Positions 52,431-60,455 of a stretch of DNA of 64,000 nucleotides are shown here, piece after piece. Made by a program: the position numbers and the translations under genes. This stretch comes from Magnetococcales bacterium. GTDB lineage: Bacteria; Pseudomonadota; Magnetococcia; Magnetococcales; Magnetaquicoccaceae. Each line of letters starts with the position of its first letter. The stretch's first letter is position 1. The stretch spans positions 62,001 to 126,000 of the forward strand of contig JADGAZ010000003.1 of the NCBI GenBank assembly GCA_015231755.1, read 5' to 3'. Below the pieces are notes generated by a model, which was not told where the DNA came from, did not search any database, and saw only the letters and a program-made list of their open reading frames with translations.

Positions 52431-52978
52431 TCCCAGACCAAGGAGTTTCTTTCATCGGGATGCGCCCAACGCAACAAGGCGCGAAAATGTTCCCAGTCGA
52501 AACCGGAACCCGGATCCCATTTGCGATCCGGAGCGATATCCCGATGACCGACGATCCGCTCCGGAGTCAGGGCGGGCAGTTCGTCCATCAAGGTGCGGGC
52601 CAATCCGGCCAGACGGCTGTACTGCTCGGGGGTGAACTCTCCGTGTTCCACCCCTTCCAGCTCCACCCCCACGGAATAATCGTTGCAGGACTCCCGTCCC
52701 AGCCAGTTGCTTTTGCCCGCGTGCCAAGCCCGTTTGGCCACCGGCACATACTGGGTCAACGCCCCGGTGCGCTCGATGAGAAAATGGGCCGATACCCGCA
52801 ATCCCGCCAACTGACGAAAATACGGATGGGCATCCAGATCCAGCCGACCCAAAAACAGATCATCCACAAACGGACCGCCGAAGGCTCCGGGGGGAAGGCT
52901 GATGGCATGCACCACCAACAGATCCACCGGCCCCCCCTCGGGCCGATCATCCGCATGAGGGGATGGAAGATACCGCAC
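52427..52978 (-). CDS. ampD: 1,6-anhydro-MurNAc-L-alanine amidase AmpD
   Basis: 183 residues from GTG 52978; codons further upstream overlap the NifU-like gene in another frame and are not coding. AmpD removes the peptide from anhydro-muropeptides imported from the periplasm, supplying the tripeptide used by Mpl. Zinc ligands and family blocks are LLVVHAISLPPGAFGG (first His), SAHFLIERTGALTQYVP, KRAWHAGKSNWLGRE, CNDYSVGVELEG and IVGHRDIAPDRKWDPGSGFD (His and Asp ligands). There is no signal peptide, which fits cytoplasmic AmpD rather than periplasmic amidases. It begins 14 bases past the NifU-like stop. Confidence 0.93.
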   Translation of the reverse strand: MRYLPSPHADDRPEGGPVDLLVVHAISLPPGAFGGPFVDDLFLGRLDLDAHPYFRQLAGLRVSAHFLIERTGALTQYVPVAKRAWHAGKSNWLGRESCNDYSVGVELEGVEHGEFTPEQYSRLAGLARTLMDELPALTPERIVGHRDIAPDRKWDPGSGFDWEHFRALLRWAHPDERNSLVWE

Positions 52979-52992
52979 GGTCCGCCGGACGG

Positions 52993-53232
52993 TCAGCGCA
53001 CGTTCTCCACAGAGACCACTTCCGGAATGCGCTGCTTCATGATGCGCTCGATGCCCCCTTTCAGGGTCATGATGGCGCCGGGACAGGTGCCGCAGGCGCC
53101 CCGCAGACGCACATGCACCACATTGTCCGGTGTGACCTCCACCAGTTCCACATCCCCGCCATCCCGTTGCAGCATGGGACGAATCTCTTCCAGAACCTTT
53201 TGCACCTGCTCCAGCATAGTCGTGTTCTCCAA
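52993..53232 (-). CDS. NifU C-terminal-domain Fe-S scaffold protein
   Basis: 79 residues. It is a stand-alone Nfu domain: MLEQVQKVLEEIRPMLQRDGG, then VELVEVTPDNVVHVRLRGAC and the CGTCPG cysteine pair that binds an Fe-S cluster between two monomers, then AIMTLKGGIERIMKQRIPEV. It delivers clusters to apo-proteins. There is no nif context, so this is a housekeeping Nfu protein. The start is ATG 53232; an ATG five codons later is also possible. Queuosine, NadA and KamA enzymes in this window are Fe-S proteins, but no direct link is implied. Confidence 0.93.
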   Translation of the reverse strand: MENTTMLEQVQKVLEEIRPMLQRDGGDVELVEVTPDNVVHVRLRGACGTCPGAIMTLKGGIERIMKQRIPEVVSVENVR

Positions 53233-53280
53233 TCCTGGGTGTATCCAAATGGATTTCGGGTTGAACGGTCCGCCCCGGAA

Positions 53281-54651
53281 CTACCGACGGGGTGGCTTGG
53301 GTGAGTCCCTGTCGGATGACTCCCGGCTGGGACGGTCTCCGGTTTGGGGAGGATTCAGGGTCAGGGCTTCCAGGGTCAAACGTCCCATGGCGTGCAACAG
53401 GCGAAACCCGGAATTCACCATGCCGAACCGGCTTTTGGCCAGTTCGGTCTCGGCGGAAAAGGCCTCGTTGCGGGCATCCAGCAGATCCAGGGCCGTGCGG
53501 GTGCCGACACGATACTCCCGATCCACGCCGTCCAAGGCGTCATCGGCGGCCTTCAGGGCGGTTTCCAGGGCCACATCGGCGGCCCGGGCGCTGTGCAGAT
53601 CCAACGCCGCCGCTTCCACCTCCCGGGTGATCTGGAGTCGCAACCGTTCCACCTCGGCGGCCTGGGCCTCCTGACGGGCCAGGGCTTCGGCGGTTTGGGA
53701 TACCACCATGCCACCGGCGTAGATCGGTACCGTCACCCCCAGATCCACGGCGTATTTGTTCACCGGATCGATGGTATTGGAGATCTCCTCGCCCCAGTTG
53801 CGGCTCGCCTTGGCGGAAAGGGCCACCGATGGCATGTGACCGGCCCGTTTCAAATCCACCTCATCCTCGGCGACTTTCAGACGCAAGATGGCAGCCACCA
53901 GATCGGGACGCTCCGCAGCCCGGGTTTGCAGTTCGGAACGGGGCAGGTCATCCAGTTTGTCGCGGAATCCCGGCAAGTGCAATCCTTCCGGCACCGGGCC
54001 GCCGGTCACCTCCTGAAAACGGGCCCGGGCCACCGCCAGGGTGTTTTCGGAGCGCACCAGATTGGCCTCGGCGCTGGCCAGACGGGATTCCGCCTGACTC
54101 ACATCGGTGCGGGTGATCTCCCCCACCTTGAAACGGGAACGGGTCGCCTCCAGATGATGTTTCAGCAACTCCCGATTGTTCTTGGCCAGCCGGACCACCT
54201 CGGAGGCCTGCAACACCTCCACCGCCGTGGAGGCCGCCTCAAGAAAAACCGCCTGAATGGCCGCCTGGGCATCCTGCTCCACCGAGGCGATATAGGGTTT
54301 GGTCTGACGGAAGCCCACCAGCGCCTTTTGATTGAACAGGGACTGGGTCAGGGAGAGTCCCACCACTGCCGGATCGGTGCTGCTGCTGCCGCCACCACTC
54401 CATTCGAGACGACTGTGACCCCGGGAGGCGTTGAGGTCGAGGGTAGGCATGAGCAGGGCGCGACTTTGGGGCAGACGCTCCAAAGCGGCCTTGAGTTGGG
54501 CGGCGGCGGCGATGATTTTGGGATTTTTCTGCAACGCCGCCTCCATGGAGGCCACAAACGGATCGGTCGCCCCGGAACCGGCCAATGCCGCTCCGGTCAG
54601 TCCGATCATCGCCACGCCGATCCCGAAAAGACGCTTGATCACGGCAAACAC
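53281..54651 (-). CDS. TolC-family outer-membrane efflux/secretion channel
   Basis: 456 residues from GTG 54651, preceded by AAAGGGGTGCAGGC; an ATG at 54711 has no ribosome site. A signal peptide (VIKRLFGIGVAMIGLTGAALA) leads into two repeated OEP domains of long helices: PFVASMEAALQKNPKIIAAA, VVGLSLTQSLFNQKALVGFR, EVVRLAKNNRELLKHHLEAT, RSRFKVGEITRTDVSQAESR, then DLGVTVPIYAGGMVVSQTAE and REYRVGTRTALDLLDARNEA. TolC proteins form trimeric outer-membrane tunnels for efflux pumps or type I secretion. No fusion protein or inner-membrane pump gene is adjacent, so its partner is elsewhere. The C-terminus ends in a Pro/Arg/Ser-rich tail. Confidence 0.92.
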   Translation of the reverse strand: MFAVIKRLFGIGVAMIGLTGAALAGSGATDPFVASMEAALQKNPKIIAAAAQLKAALERLPQSRALLMPTLDLNASRGHSRLEWSGGGSSSTDPAVVGLSLTQSLFNQKALVGFRQTKPYIASVEQDAQAAIQAVFLEAASTAVEVLQASEVVRLAKNNRELLKHHLEATRSRFKVGEITRTDVSQAESRLASAEANLVRSENTLAVARARFQEVTGGPVPEGLHLPGFRDKLDDLPRSELQTRAAERPDLVAAILRLKVAEDEVDLKRAGHMPSVALSAKASRNWGEEISNTIDPVNKYAVDLGVTVPIYAGGMVVSQTAEALARQEAQAAEVERLRLQITREVEAAALDLHSARAADVALETALKAADDALDGVDREYRVGTRTALDLLDARNEAFSAETELAKSRFGMVNSGFRLLHAMGRLTLEALTLNPPQTGDRPSRESSDRDSPKPPRR

Positions 54652-54739
54652 GCCTGCACCCCTTTGCAAAATGTGGATACGATCCCCATGTTGTTCCCGC
54701 CATGTGACCATGAGCGAGCAAACATAGGGCGATTGCGGT

Positions 54740-56656
54740 TCAAATGTCCAGATGATCCTTTGCGAACGGGGCTTTTTCCTGAATGAAACGAAACCGTTCG
54801 GCGGGTCTTTTGCCCATCAGGCGATCGAAGGTGTCATCGGTGGAGACCGGATCATCCACCACCACCTTGAGCATGTGACGGGTCTGGGGAGACATGGTGG
54901 TCTCCCGCAACTGAGCCGGATCCATCTCCCCCAACCCCTTGAAACGGGAGATTTCCACCTTGGCGTTGGCGCGTTTTTTCAGGATCGCGGCGATCACCAC
55001 CTGTTTGGCCGCATCGTCGAGGGCATAACGGGTCTCGGCCCCGGTGGTGATCCGGTACAAGGGGGGCTGGGCCAGAAACAACCGGCCCGCCTGGATCAAC
55101 GGGGCCATGTGACGGTAAAAAAAGGTCAACAGCAAACTGGCGATGTGGGCCCCATCCACGTCGGCGTCGGTCATGATGACCACACGGCCATAACGCACCT
55201 TGTCCAGGGTGAAGGCCCGACCATGATCGGCGCCGATGGCGGTGATCAGGTTTTTGATTTCGGCGTTGGCCTCGAATTTTTCCAGGTTGGCCTGCTCCAC
55301 GTTGAGAATTTTGCCCCGCAACGGCAGCACCGCCTGGGTATTGCGATCCCGGGCCTGCTTGGCGGATCCTCCCGCCGAATCCCCTTCGACGATAAACAGT
55401 TCCGTGGCGCTGGTATCCGAAGAGATGCAATCCGTCAACTTGCCCGGCAAAGTCAGGCGGGTGGTGGCGCTCTTGCGGGTGACCCGGGATTGATTCTTTT
55501 TGCGGTTGAACCGCTCCCGGGACCGTTCGATGGCCAACTCCACCAGTCGGGTGGCCCGTTCCGGAGCACCATGCAACCAATGGTCCAGGTTGTCCTTGAT
55601 GATCGCCTCGACCTTGCGGGCCACGCCGGCGTTGGTGAGCCGGTCCTTGGTCTGACCCGCGAACTCGGGGTTGGAAACGAACAACGACAACACCCCGTTC
55701 AAACCGTCCAGCACATCCTCGGGGGCCAGTTCCAGCCCTTTGGGCACCAGATTGCGCGCCTCGGCGAACTCCCGCACCCCCTTGATCAGGGCCGCCCGCA
55801 GTCCGGCCTCGTGTACCCCTCCCTCCCGGGTGGGAATGGTGTTGCAGTAAAACAGGGTCGAACCCCGCTCCTCGGCGGTCCAGACCATGGCCCATTCCAG
55901 ACGACCCTTGCCGTCGTCGCCGAACCGCTCCACCAGACCGGCGAACGGCTCCGCGATCACCCGCTGCTCACCCGGCACCATCTCCCGCACAAAATCCCGC
56001 ACTCCGTCGGGATACAGGAAAGTCTGATCGGCATTCTGCGTCTCGTCCCGCAAAACGACCGTCAGACCCCGATTGAGATAGGCCTTGGCGCGACACATCT
56101 CCACCAAACGTTGGGGATCGAAGCGGGTCTGGGGAAAAATGTCGCCATCGGGGGCAAAGGTCACCAGGGTGCCGTGACGGCGGGTGGCCTCCAGACGTTC
56201 CAGGGGACAGGCGGTGCGACCCCGTTCGTAGCGTTGCCGCCAGCGGAAGCCATCCCGTTCTACCACCACCTCGGTCCAGGCGGACAGGGCGTTGACCACC
56301 GACACCCCCACCCCGTTGAGACCGCCAGCGGTTTCGTAAGCCTGATCGTTGAATTTTCCGCCGGCGTGCAGGGTGGTCATGATGACCTCCAACGCCGACT
56401 TGTCCGGATAACGGGGCAAGGGATCCACCGGAATGCCCCGGCCATTGTCCCACACCGCCACCGCCCCATCCTTGCGCAGGGTCACCTGCACACGGTTGGC
56501 GTGACCCGAGGAGGCCTCATCCGTGGCATTGTCCAGGAGTTCCACCACGAGGTGGTGCAAGGCCTGTTCGTCGGTGCCGCCGATATACATGCCCGGCCGC
56601 CGACGCACGCCTTCCAGCCCTTCCAGGACCTCGATCTGGGATGCGTTGTAACTCAT
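54740..56656 (-). CDS. parE: DNA topoisomerase IV subunit B ParE
   Basis: 638 residues from ATG 56656 (MSYNASQIEVLEGLEGVRRR); the 14 upstream codons start at a TTG. The GHKL ATPase domain has ELLDNATDEA, VWDNGRGIPVD and ETAGGLNGVGVSVVNALSAW. The Toprim domain has LFIVEGDSAGGSAKQARDRN, LPLRGKILNVE and VIMTDADVDGAHIASLLLTF. The length (~640) and the phrase TTRLTLPGKLTDCISSD with TNAGVARKVEAIIKD fit ParE better than GyrB. With ParC it decatenates replicated chromosomes. It lies between infA and the TolC gene. Confidence 0.92.
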   Translation of the reverse strand: MSYNASQIEVLEGLEGVRRRPGMYIGGTDEQALHHLVVELLDNATDEASSGHANRVQVTLRKDGAVAVWDNGRGIPVDPLPRYPDKSALEVIMTTLHAGGKFNDQAYETAGGLNGVGVSVVNALSAWTEVVVERDGFRWRQRYERGRTACPLERLEATRRHGTLVTFAPDGDIFPQTRFDPQRLVEMCRAKAYLNRGLTVVLRDETQNADQTFLYPDGVRDFVREMVPGEQRVIAEPFAGLVERFGDDGKGRLEWAMVWTAEERGSTLFYCNTIPTREGGVHEAGLRAALIKGVREFAEARNLVPKGLELAPEDVLDGLNGVLSLFVSNPEFAGQTKDRLTNAGVARKVEAIIKDNLDHWLHGAPERATRLVELAIERSRERFNRKKNQSRVTRKSATTRLTLPGKLTDCISSDTSATELFIVEGDSAGGSAKQARDRNTQAVLPLRGKILNVEQANLEKFEANAEIKNLITAIGADHGRAFTLDKVRYGRVVIMTDADVDGAHIASLLLTFFYRHMAPLIQAGRLFLAQPPLYRITTGAETRYALDDAAKQVVIAAILKKRANAKVEISRFKGLGEMDPAQLRETTMSPQTRHMLKVVVDDPVSTDDTFDRLMGKRPAERFRFIQEKAPFAKDHLDI

Positions 56657-56739
56657 GCTTGAATGGTGCCCTCTCGCCCGTGGGAAAGATGTCCCCAAGG
56701 AGGGGGGAGAAAGTCATCCGGCTTCTTTGAAGAAGGGAA

Positions 56740-56958
56740 CTACTTGTGACGGTAAGAGATGCGCCCCTTGGTGAGATCATAGGGGGTCAGTTGTACCGTC
56801 ACCTTGTCGCCCGGCAGGATACGGATATAGTGCTTTCTCATGCGTCCGGAGATGTGGCACAACAGCTTGTGCTGATTCTCCAGCTCCACGCGGAACATGG
56901 CGTTGGGAAGGTTTTCCATGACCGTTCCCTCCATTTCTATGACATCTTCCTTACTCAA
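56740..56958 (-). CDS. infA: Translation initiation factor IF-1
   Basis: 72 residues, the standard length. [60 protein letters not shown] and [12 protein letters not shown] are nearly consensus IF-1. It is a single OB-fold that binds the ribosomal A site during initiation. The start codon ATG 56958 is preceded on the minus strand by GTAAGGAAGATGTCATAGAA-like sequence with AAGGAAG; a GTC-ATA-GAA-ATG alternative nine codons on is unlikely. Confidence 0.97.
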   Translation of the reverse strand: MSKEDVIEMEGTVMENLPNAMFRVELENQHKLLCHISGRMRKHYIRILPGDKVTVQLTPYDLTKGRISYRHK

Positions 56959-57084
56959 TATTCATCACTCCCAAGACGGGTCCGAACAAATTGGAAGCGG
57001 ACCACTGTGAAGCAAGCCAAACCCATTGTCAAGCCCGATTGTCGGGCACCGCTGCCAAGCCACCATTCCCGCCTGGGGATGAGA

Positions 57085-57882
57085 TCACTTCATCAAGCGG
57101 CCGGCATGGGGCAGGAACTCCCGGGTGAAGGCATTGGCGGGAAACTCCCGACTCTCCGCCCGACCCACCCGCCAGGACGAACGATAGGCCTGATTCATGC
57201 CGCTGGCGGTCTCCATGAGCATGGGCAGCAAATGATCCCCATCCGACTCCTGGGCTTCCCGGTACTGGATGGTCTTGAGAGCGAAACCACCGGCGTCGAA
57301 CTGGGACAACTCCAGAGGCATCAGACTCTTTTTGTCCACCTTGAGTTCCAATCGGGCGTAGGGACTGCTCTCGAAACGGGGCTTGAGGGAAAGAGTCCAC
57401 ACCGACTCCTCCTCTTTGGCCAGGGTGGGGAGATATTCTTCGGAAAAATTCCCGATCAGAAAATCCGCATTGTTGAACACCCCACCCACCATGGAGAGCA
57501 TCAGGTTGGTCTTGCGGGTTTCCAATTCACCGGGCATGTGCAGCCACACTTCGTCGCCTACCCGGAGTACCGCCCGTCCCCGCAACTCATCCGGGGAGAC
57601 CACCATCGCCAAAGCCCGACGACCGCTGGCCTGGGCGCAATACAAGGTCACGGTACGCTGACGGGTGTTGGGCAAATTGAAGGTAATCCGGTTGAACGTT
57701 TCGTAGGAGGGGGAGTGCATCTTGCGATCCACGGCGCGCAGAATCTCTTCGGCATTCATGCCCCAGGCCGTGGATAACACAGACCACACCATCACCGCCA
57801 CGAGACCGCCTAACCACCGTCTCACGCTCCGCCCGGAGCCAAGCATCCAGGGTTCACGGGGAAAAAAGTGCATTGCAACCAT
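57085..57882 (-). CDS. LolA-like outer-membrane lipoprotein-sorting protein
   Basis: 265 residues from ATG 57882; ATG 57873 and ATG 57846 are alternatives, all giving a signal peptide (LGGLVAVMVWSVLSTAWG). After it comes the LolA-like fold: NAEEILRAVDRKMHSPSYET, RQRTVTLYCAQASGRRALAM, VVSPDELRGRAVLRVGDEVW, LHMPGELETRKTNLMLSMVG and LELKVDKKSLMPLELSQFDA. This is the COG-type outer membrane lipoprotein-sorting family that often accompanies RND/MmpL exporters rather than canonical LolA; no such exporter is adjacent. It is periplasmic and may carry a lipid or hydrophobic ligand. It is divergent from the next gene with about 70 bases between starts. Confidence 0.82.
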   Translation of the reverse strand: MVAMHFFPREPWMLGSGRSVRRWLGGLVAVMVWSVLSTAWGMNAEEILRAVDRKMHSPSYETFNRITFNLPNTRQRTVTLYCAQASGRRALAMVVSPDELRGRAVLRVGDEVWLHMPGELETRKTNLMLSMVGGVFNNADFLIGNFSEEYLPTLAKEEESVWTLSLKPRFESSPYARLELKVDKKSLMPLELSQFDAGGFALKTIQYREAQESDGDHLLPMLMETASGMNQAYRSSWRVGRAESREFPANAFTREFLPHAGRLMK

Positions 57883-57954
57883 GGTGTCACCGTCCAACCG
57901 ATGTTAATGTACCCCAAAATTTTCTCAAACCCTTTCACCGAAACCAGCCCAAGC

Positions 57955-58767
57955 ATGATCGACCTCACTCCCCATGCCCAAATCCACGACCACTCCCTCT
58001 GGCCATGGCTGTTGGCTCTCCTGGTCACAGGCGTCACCGTCTGGCTGGTTTATGATTTCCTGATTGCGCCGATCTGGAAAAAACGCCACATCCTGGCATC
58101 CATTCCCTACTGTCCATCCCTGCTGCTGCCCCAACTGCCCGCGGAACTCGACAAGGTGATCCTGGTGCCCAGCCACAAGCTGATGCACATGAATTATCGG
58201 GTCAACCTGTTTCGGCTCACCTGCTCGTGCATGCGTTTCCGCCGCATCAGACGGTTCTATCCGGCCAACGACATCCGCCGTTTGTGCCGCCATCTGCGCA
58301 AAGAGCTGCTCACGCACAGCTGCGCCCAACAACTGGACGAACTAACCCGAGGGGTGATCGCCTCCCGGCTGCGGGATGGCTGCTACACCCGCGAAAGCCT
58401 GTCCACATCGGAAATGGTCGTCGGGTTTCACCCCCGCAGCACCATCATCCGGATCTACACCTACCGCAAAAGCCAGGATGACCTGCCCATCGGCCCCTAC
58501 ACCGGCCCGGTGGACAAGTTCACCTACAACCACCGGCAGGATCTCTGGATCTACGGCGAACCGCCCCCCAACAGCGAAGAGATTCTCTCGGTGGTGGAAA
58601 CCCTCATGACCGCCTGCCGGGCGCGCTATCCCCATCCCAACAAGCTGCCCCAGTCCAAGGGGGAGACCCTCTCCATGCCCATCCCCGAAACCGAGGCCAC
58701 CCAGGCGGCCCATGCCCGTCGGGAACGGATCCTGGCCGCCCGAAGATCCACCACGCCGCTGCAATGA
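57955..58767 (+). CDS. Membrane-anchored protein with SWIM-like CxC...CxH motif
   Basis: 270 residues from ATG 57955; ATGs at 57901 and 57907 would add up to 18 residues. One N-terminal membrane helix (LWPWLLALLVTGVTVWLVYDFLI) is followed by a soluble domain. YRVNLFRLTCSC starts a motif TCSC-x18-CRH (residues ~92-117, ending NDIRRLCRHLRKELL). Its Cys-x-Cys...Cys-x-His spacing is that of SWIM zinc-binding domains. A second conserved-looking stretch (GVIASRLRDGCYTRESLSTS) follows, then a charged tail ending in Arg-rich helices. I do not recognise a named family beyond the SWIM-like motif, which elsewhere binds DNA or proteins. It lies divergent from the LolA-like gene. Confidence 0.7.
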   Translation: MIDLTPHAQIHDHSLWPWLLALLVTGVTVWLVYDFLIAPIWKKRHILASIPYCPSLLLPQLPAELDKVILVPSHKLMHMNYRVNLFRLTCSCMRFRRIRRFYPANDIRRLCRHLRKELLTHSCAQQLDELTRGVIASRLRDGCYTRESLSTSEMVVGFHPRSTIIRIYTYRKSQDDLPIGPYTGPVDKFTYNHRQDLWIYGEPPPNSEEILSVVETLMTACRARYPHPNKLPQSKGETLSMPIPETEATQAAHARRERILAARRSTTPLQ

Positions 58768-58806
58768 ATCCTGCAACGAAAAAAGGCAACCGCTTTTCTT
58801 GATCGG

Positions 58807-59007
58807 TTAATACATACGCCCGGCGATCTTGCCGCGACGCAAGGTCCACCCTCTGCCCAACTGCCGTTCGGTCACCGTGGCCCGGGCCGGGGTCTGGGCA
58901 TCGACACTGTCCAGCCAAGCCAGCCAGTCCGCCCGGGTGGCGACAAAAAAGGTTCCCACACGGCTCATCGCCTCCGGGGAACGGGATCCTTGCGATCCGT
59001 GAATCAT
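58807..59007 (-). CDS. Small hypothetical protein (66 aa)
   Basis: ATG 59007 is preceded by AAAGGAGTC at a good distance. The product (MIHGSQGSRSPEAMSRVGTF, then VATRADWLAWLDSVDAQTPA) is hydrophilic with Trp-rich centre and a basic tail (RRGKIAGRMY). No family was recognised and no membrane segment or signal is present. It converges on the SWIM-like gene with a 39-base gap and is divergent from the next small gene. The strong ribosome site makes it credible; it also has in-frame codons upstream to 59076 that are not needed. Confidence 0.6.
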   Translation of the reverse strand: MIHGSQGSRSPEAMSRVGTFFVATRADWLAWLDSVDAQTPARATVTERQLGRGWTLRRGKIAGRMY

Positions 59008-59164
59008 GACGTTTGACTCCTTTAGCAACACGTGAAGGCCCAAGACCATCCATTCCTGACAAACCGAGTCTAGCAATACTCATACCATGATTTCTTTGAC
59101 CGTAATCGTGAAATTCGTTAATCCAACCCATCAAAAAAATCCATGGAAAAGATCCGAATTTTGA

Positions 59165-59192
59165 TTGCCGCTCACAGGGATTCGCTTATAAT
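59165..59192 (+). promoter_or_regulatory. Strong sigma-70 promoter upstream of the Lys/Ala/Pro-rich gene
   Basis: TTGCCG (59165-59170), a 16-base spacer, and a perfect TATAAT (59187-59192). Transcription would start near 59199, about 37 bases before the small gene ATG. This is the best promoter match I found in the window. Confidence 0.7.
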
Positions 59193-59235
59193 GGTACCCT
59201 TATTCACCAACAACTTTTCTTCCATGGAGGAAGGT

Positions 59236-59373
59236 ATGGCCGTCTCGAAACAACCCGCCGCCAAACCCGCTGCCGCCAAGCCCCCAGCGGCCAAGCCCGC
59301 CGCCAAGCCCGCCGCCAAACCGGCCGCGGCCAAACCCTCAGCCGCCCCCAGAGGCGCGGCCAAGGGACGCTGA
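59236..59373 (+). CDS. Small Lys/Ala/Pro-rich basic protein (45 aa)
   Basis: ATG 59236 has an excellent ribosome site (GGAGGAAGGT at 59226-59235). The product MAVSKQPAAKPAAAKPPAAK continues with more AAKPAAKP units and ends RGAAKGR. It is low-complexity, strongly positive, with no acidic residue and no hydrophobic core, like histone-H1-type or AlgP-like tails that bind DNA or RNA. A consensus promoter lies just upstream and a strong terminator just downstream, so it forms a ~260-base single-gene transcript. Function is unknown; a nucleoid or RNA-associated role is only a guess. The frame is open further upstream to 59143 but without a better start. Confidence 0.65.
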   Translation: MAVSKQPAAKPAAAKPPAAKPAAKPAAKPAAAKPSAAPRGAAKGR

Positions 59374-59431
59374 CCTTCGGTCACGGCTCCCGGACCAGCC
59401 CTTTCAGTTCTTAAGTAGAACCCGTTTTGCC

Positions 59432-59463
59432 AAAGCCTTCGGGATTCCCGAAGGCTTTTTTTC
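59432..59463 (+). terminator. Strong rho-independent terminator
   Basis: AAAGCCTTCGGG (59432-59443) pairs perfectly with CCCGAAGGCTTT (59447-59458) around a 3-base loop, followed by a T-run to 59463. It ends the small gene transcript and lies 2 bases before the stop of the convergent ATP-grasp gene, so it may also serve that gene from the other strand, where the T-run is shorter. Confidence 0.88.
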
Positions 59464-59465
59464 AT

Positions 59466-60452
59466 TCAGGATCTCTCCCCGGCCATGCGCTCCACCGCTC
59501 CGGCCACCATGGCCAGGATCAACGGCTCATACGACCACCCGGCCATGGCCGCCATGCGCGGAAAACCCGACAGCTCCGGATGCAATCCGGCCAGCGGGTT
59601 GATCTCCAGAAAACAGGGCATGCCCGCCCCGTCGGAACGAAAATCCAGACGCCCCGCATCCCGACATCCCAACAACCGATAGATGGCCAATCCCTGCTCC
59701 AGGGCCAACAACGCCTCGGCGTCATCCACCAACCGATAGGCCACCCGACTGCCGCTGCACTCCTTGTTCGCAAACGAATAGATCCCGGCGTCATCCCGGG
59801 TGGCGAAGACGATCTCGGCCACCAACGCCAGACGGATGGTCTCGGCGTTCCCCACGATGGCCACCGTGAACTCCCGACCCGGCAAATACGGCTCCACCAG
59901 CACCGGCTGGGCGAAACGGTGACGCAACTCCCAAAAGACCGCTTCCAGCCTGTGCCGGCTCTCGACCCGGGAACGGGCCGAACACCCCTTGCCGCTCCCT
60001 TCGGCCACGGGTTTCAAAAACATCGGATAGGAAAAAACCACGGAGTCCAGATCCTCATGCCGATCCAGCACCGCGAACGGAGCCGTGGACAGTCCCGCGT
60101 CCCGCACCACCCGTTTGCACATCCCCTTGTCCAGGGAGAGGGCCAAAGTCAACGGGTCGGAAAAAAGGTAGGGGATCCCATACGCTTCCAGCAGCCCCGG
60201 AACCTGGGCCTCCCGACTGCGCCCCCGCACCCCCTCGGCGATGTTGAACACCAGATCCCAACGTCTTCCCGCCACCAGAGCCGACGCCAACGCCCGGATA
60301 TGGCCGATGCGCTCCACCCGATGCCCTCCGCTCTCCAGGGCCGCCACCAACGCCGCCACGGTTTCCGGACGATCGAACTCCGCCAGATGCTCCTCGTCCA
60401 GCCCTGAGTCCCGATAATCATCCCGCAGATCATACACCAAACCGATTTGCAC
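59466..60452 (-). CDS. D-Ala-D-Ala-ligase-like ATP-grasp ligase
   Basis: 328 residues. The ATP-grasp fold is clear: an N-terminal domain (WDLVFNIAEGVRGRSREAQV, PGLLEAYGIPYLFSDPLTLA), then DKGMCKRVVRDAGLSTAPFA and YPMFLKPVAEGSGKGCSARS (ATP-binding loop). LVEPYLPGREFTVAIVGNAE and the metal-binding end GRLDFRSDGAGMPCFLEINP complete it. It resembles D-alanine-D-alanine ligase, but the usual N-terminal GGxSxEREVS motif is absent (it starts MQIGLVYDLRDDYRDSGLDE), so the substrate is probably different. It starts 3 bases past the stop of the KamA-type gene, so the two are almost surely one operon and may act in one pathway (inference). Confidence 0.85.
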   Translation of the reverse strand: MQIGLVYDLRDDYRDSGLDEEHLAEFDRPETVAALVAALESGGHRVERIGHIRALASALVAGRRWDLVFNIAEGVRGRSREAQVPGLLEAYGIPYLFSDPLTLALSLDKGMCKRVVRDAGLSTAPFAVLDRHEDLDSVVFSYPMFLKPVAEGSGKGCSARSRVESRHRLEAVFWELRHRFAQPVLVEPYLPGREFTVAIVGNAETIRLALVAEIVFATRDDAGIYSFANKECSGSRVAYRLVDDAEALLALEQGLAIYRLLGCRDAGRLDFRSDGAGMPCFLEINPLAGLHPELSGFPRMAAMAGWSYEPLILAMVAGAVERMAGERS

Positions 60453-60455
60453 CCT

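Noticed and set aside
52993-53232. Nitrogen-fixation gene nifU
   Set aside because: Only the C-terminal Nfu domain is present and no nif genes are nearby; it is a housekeeping Fe-S carrier.
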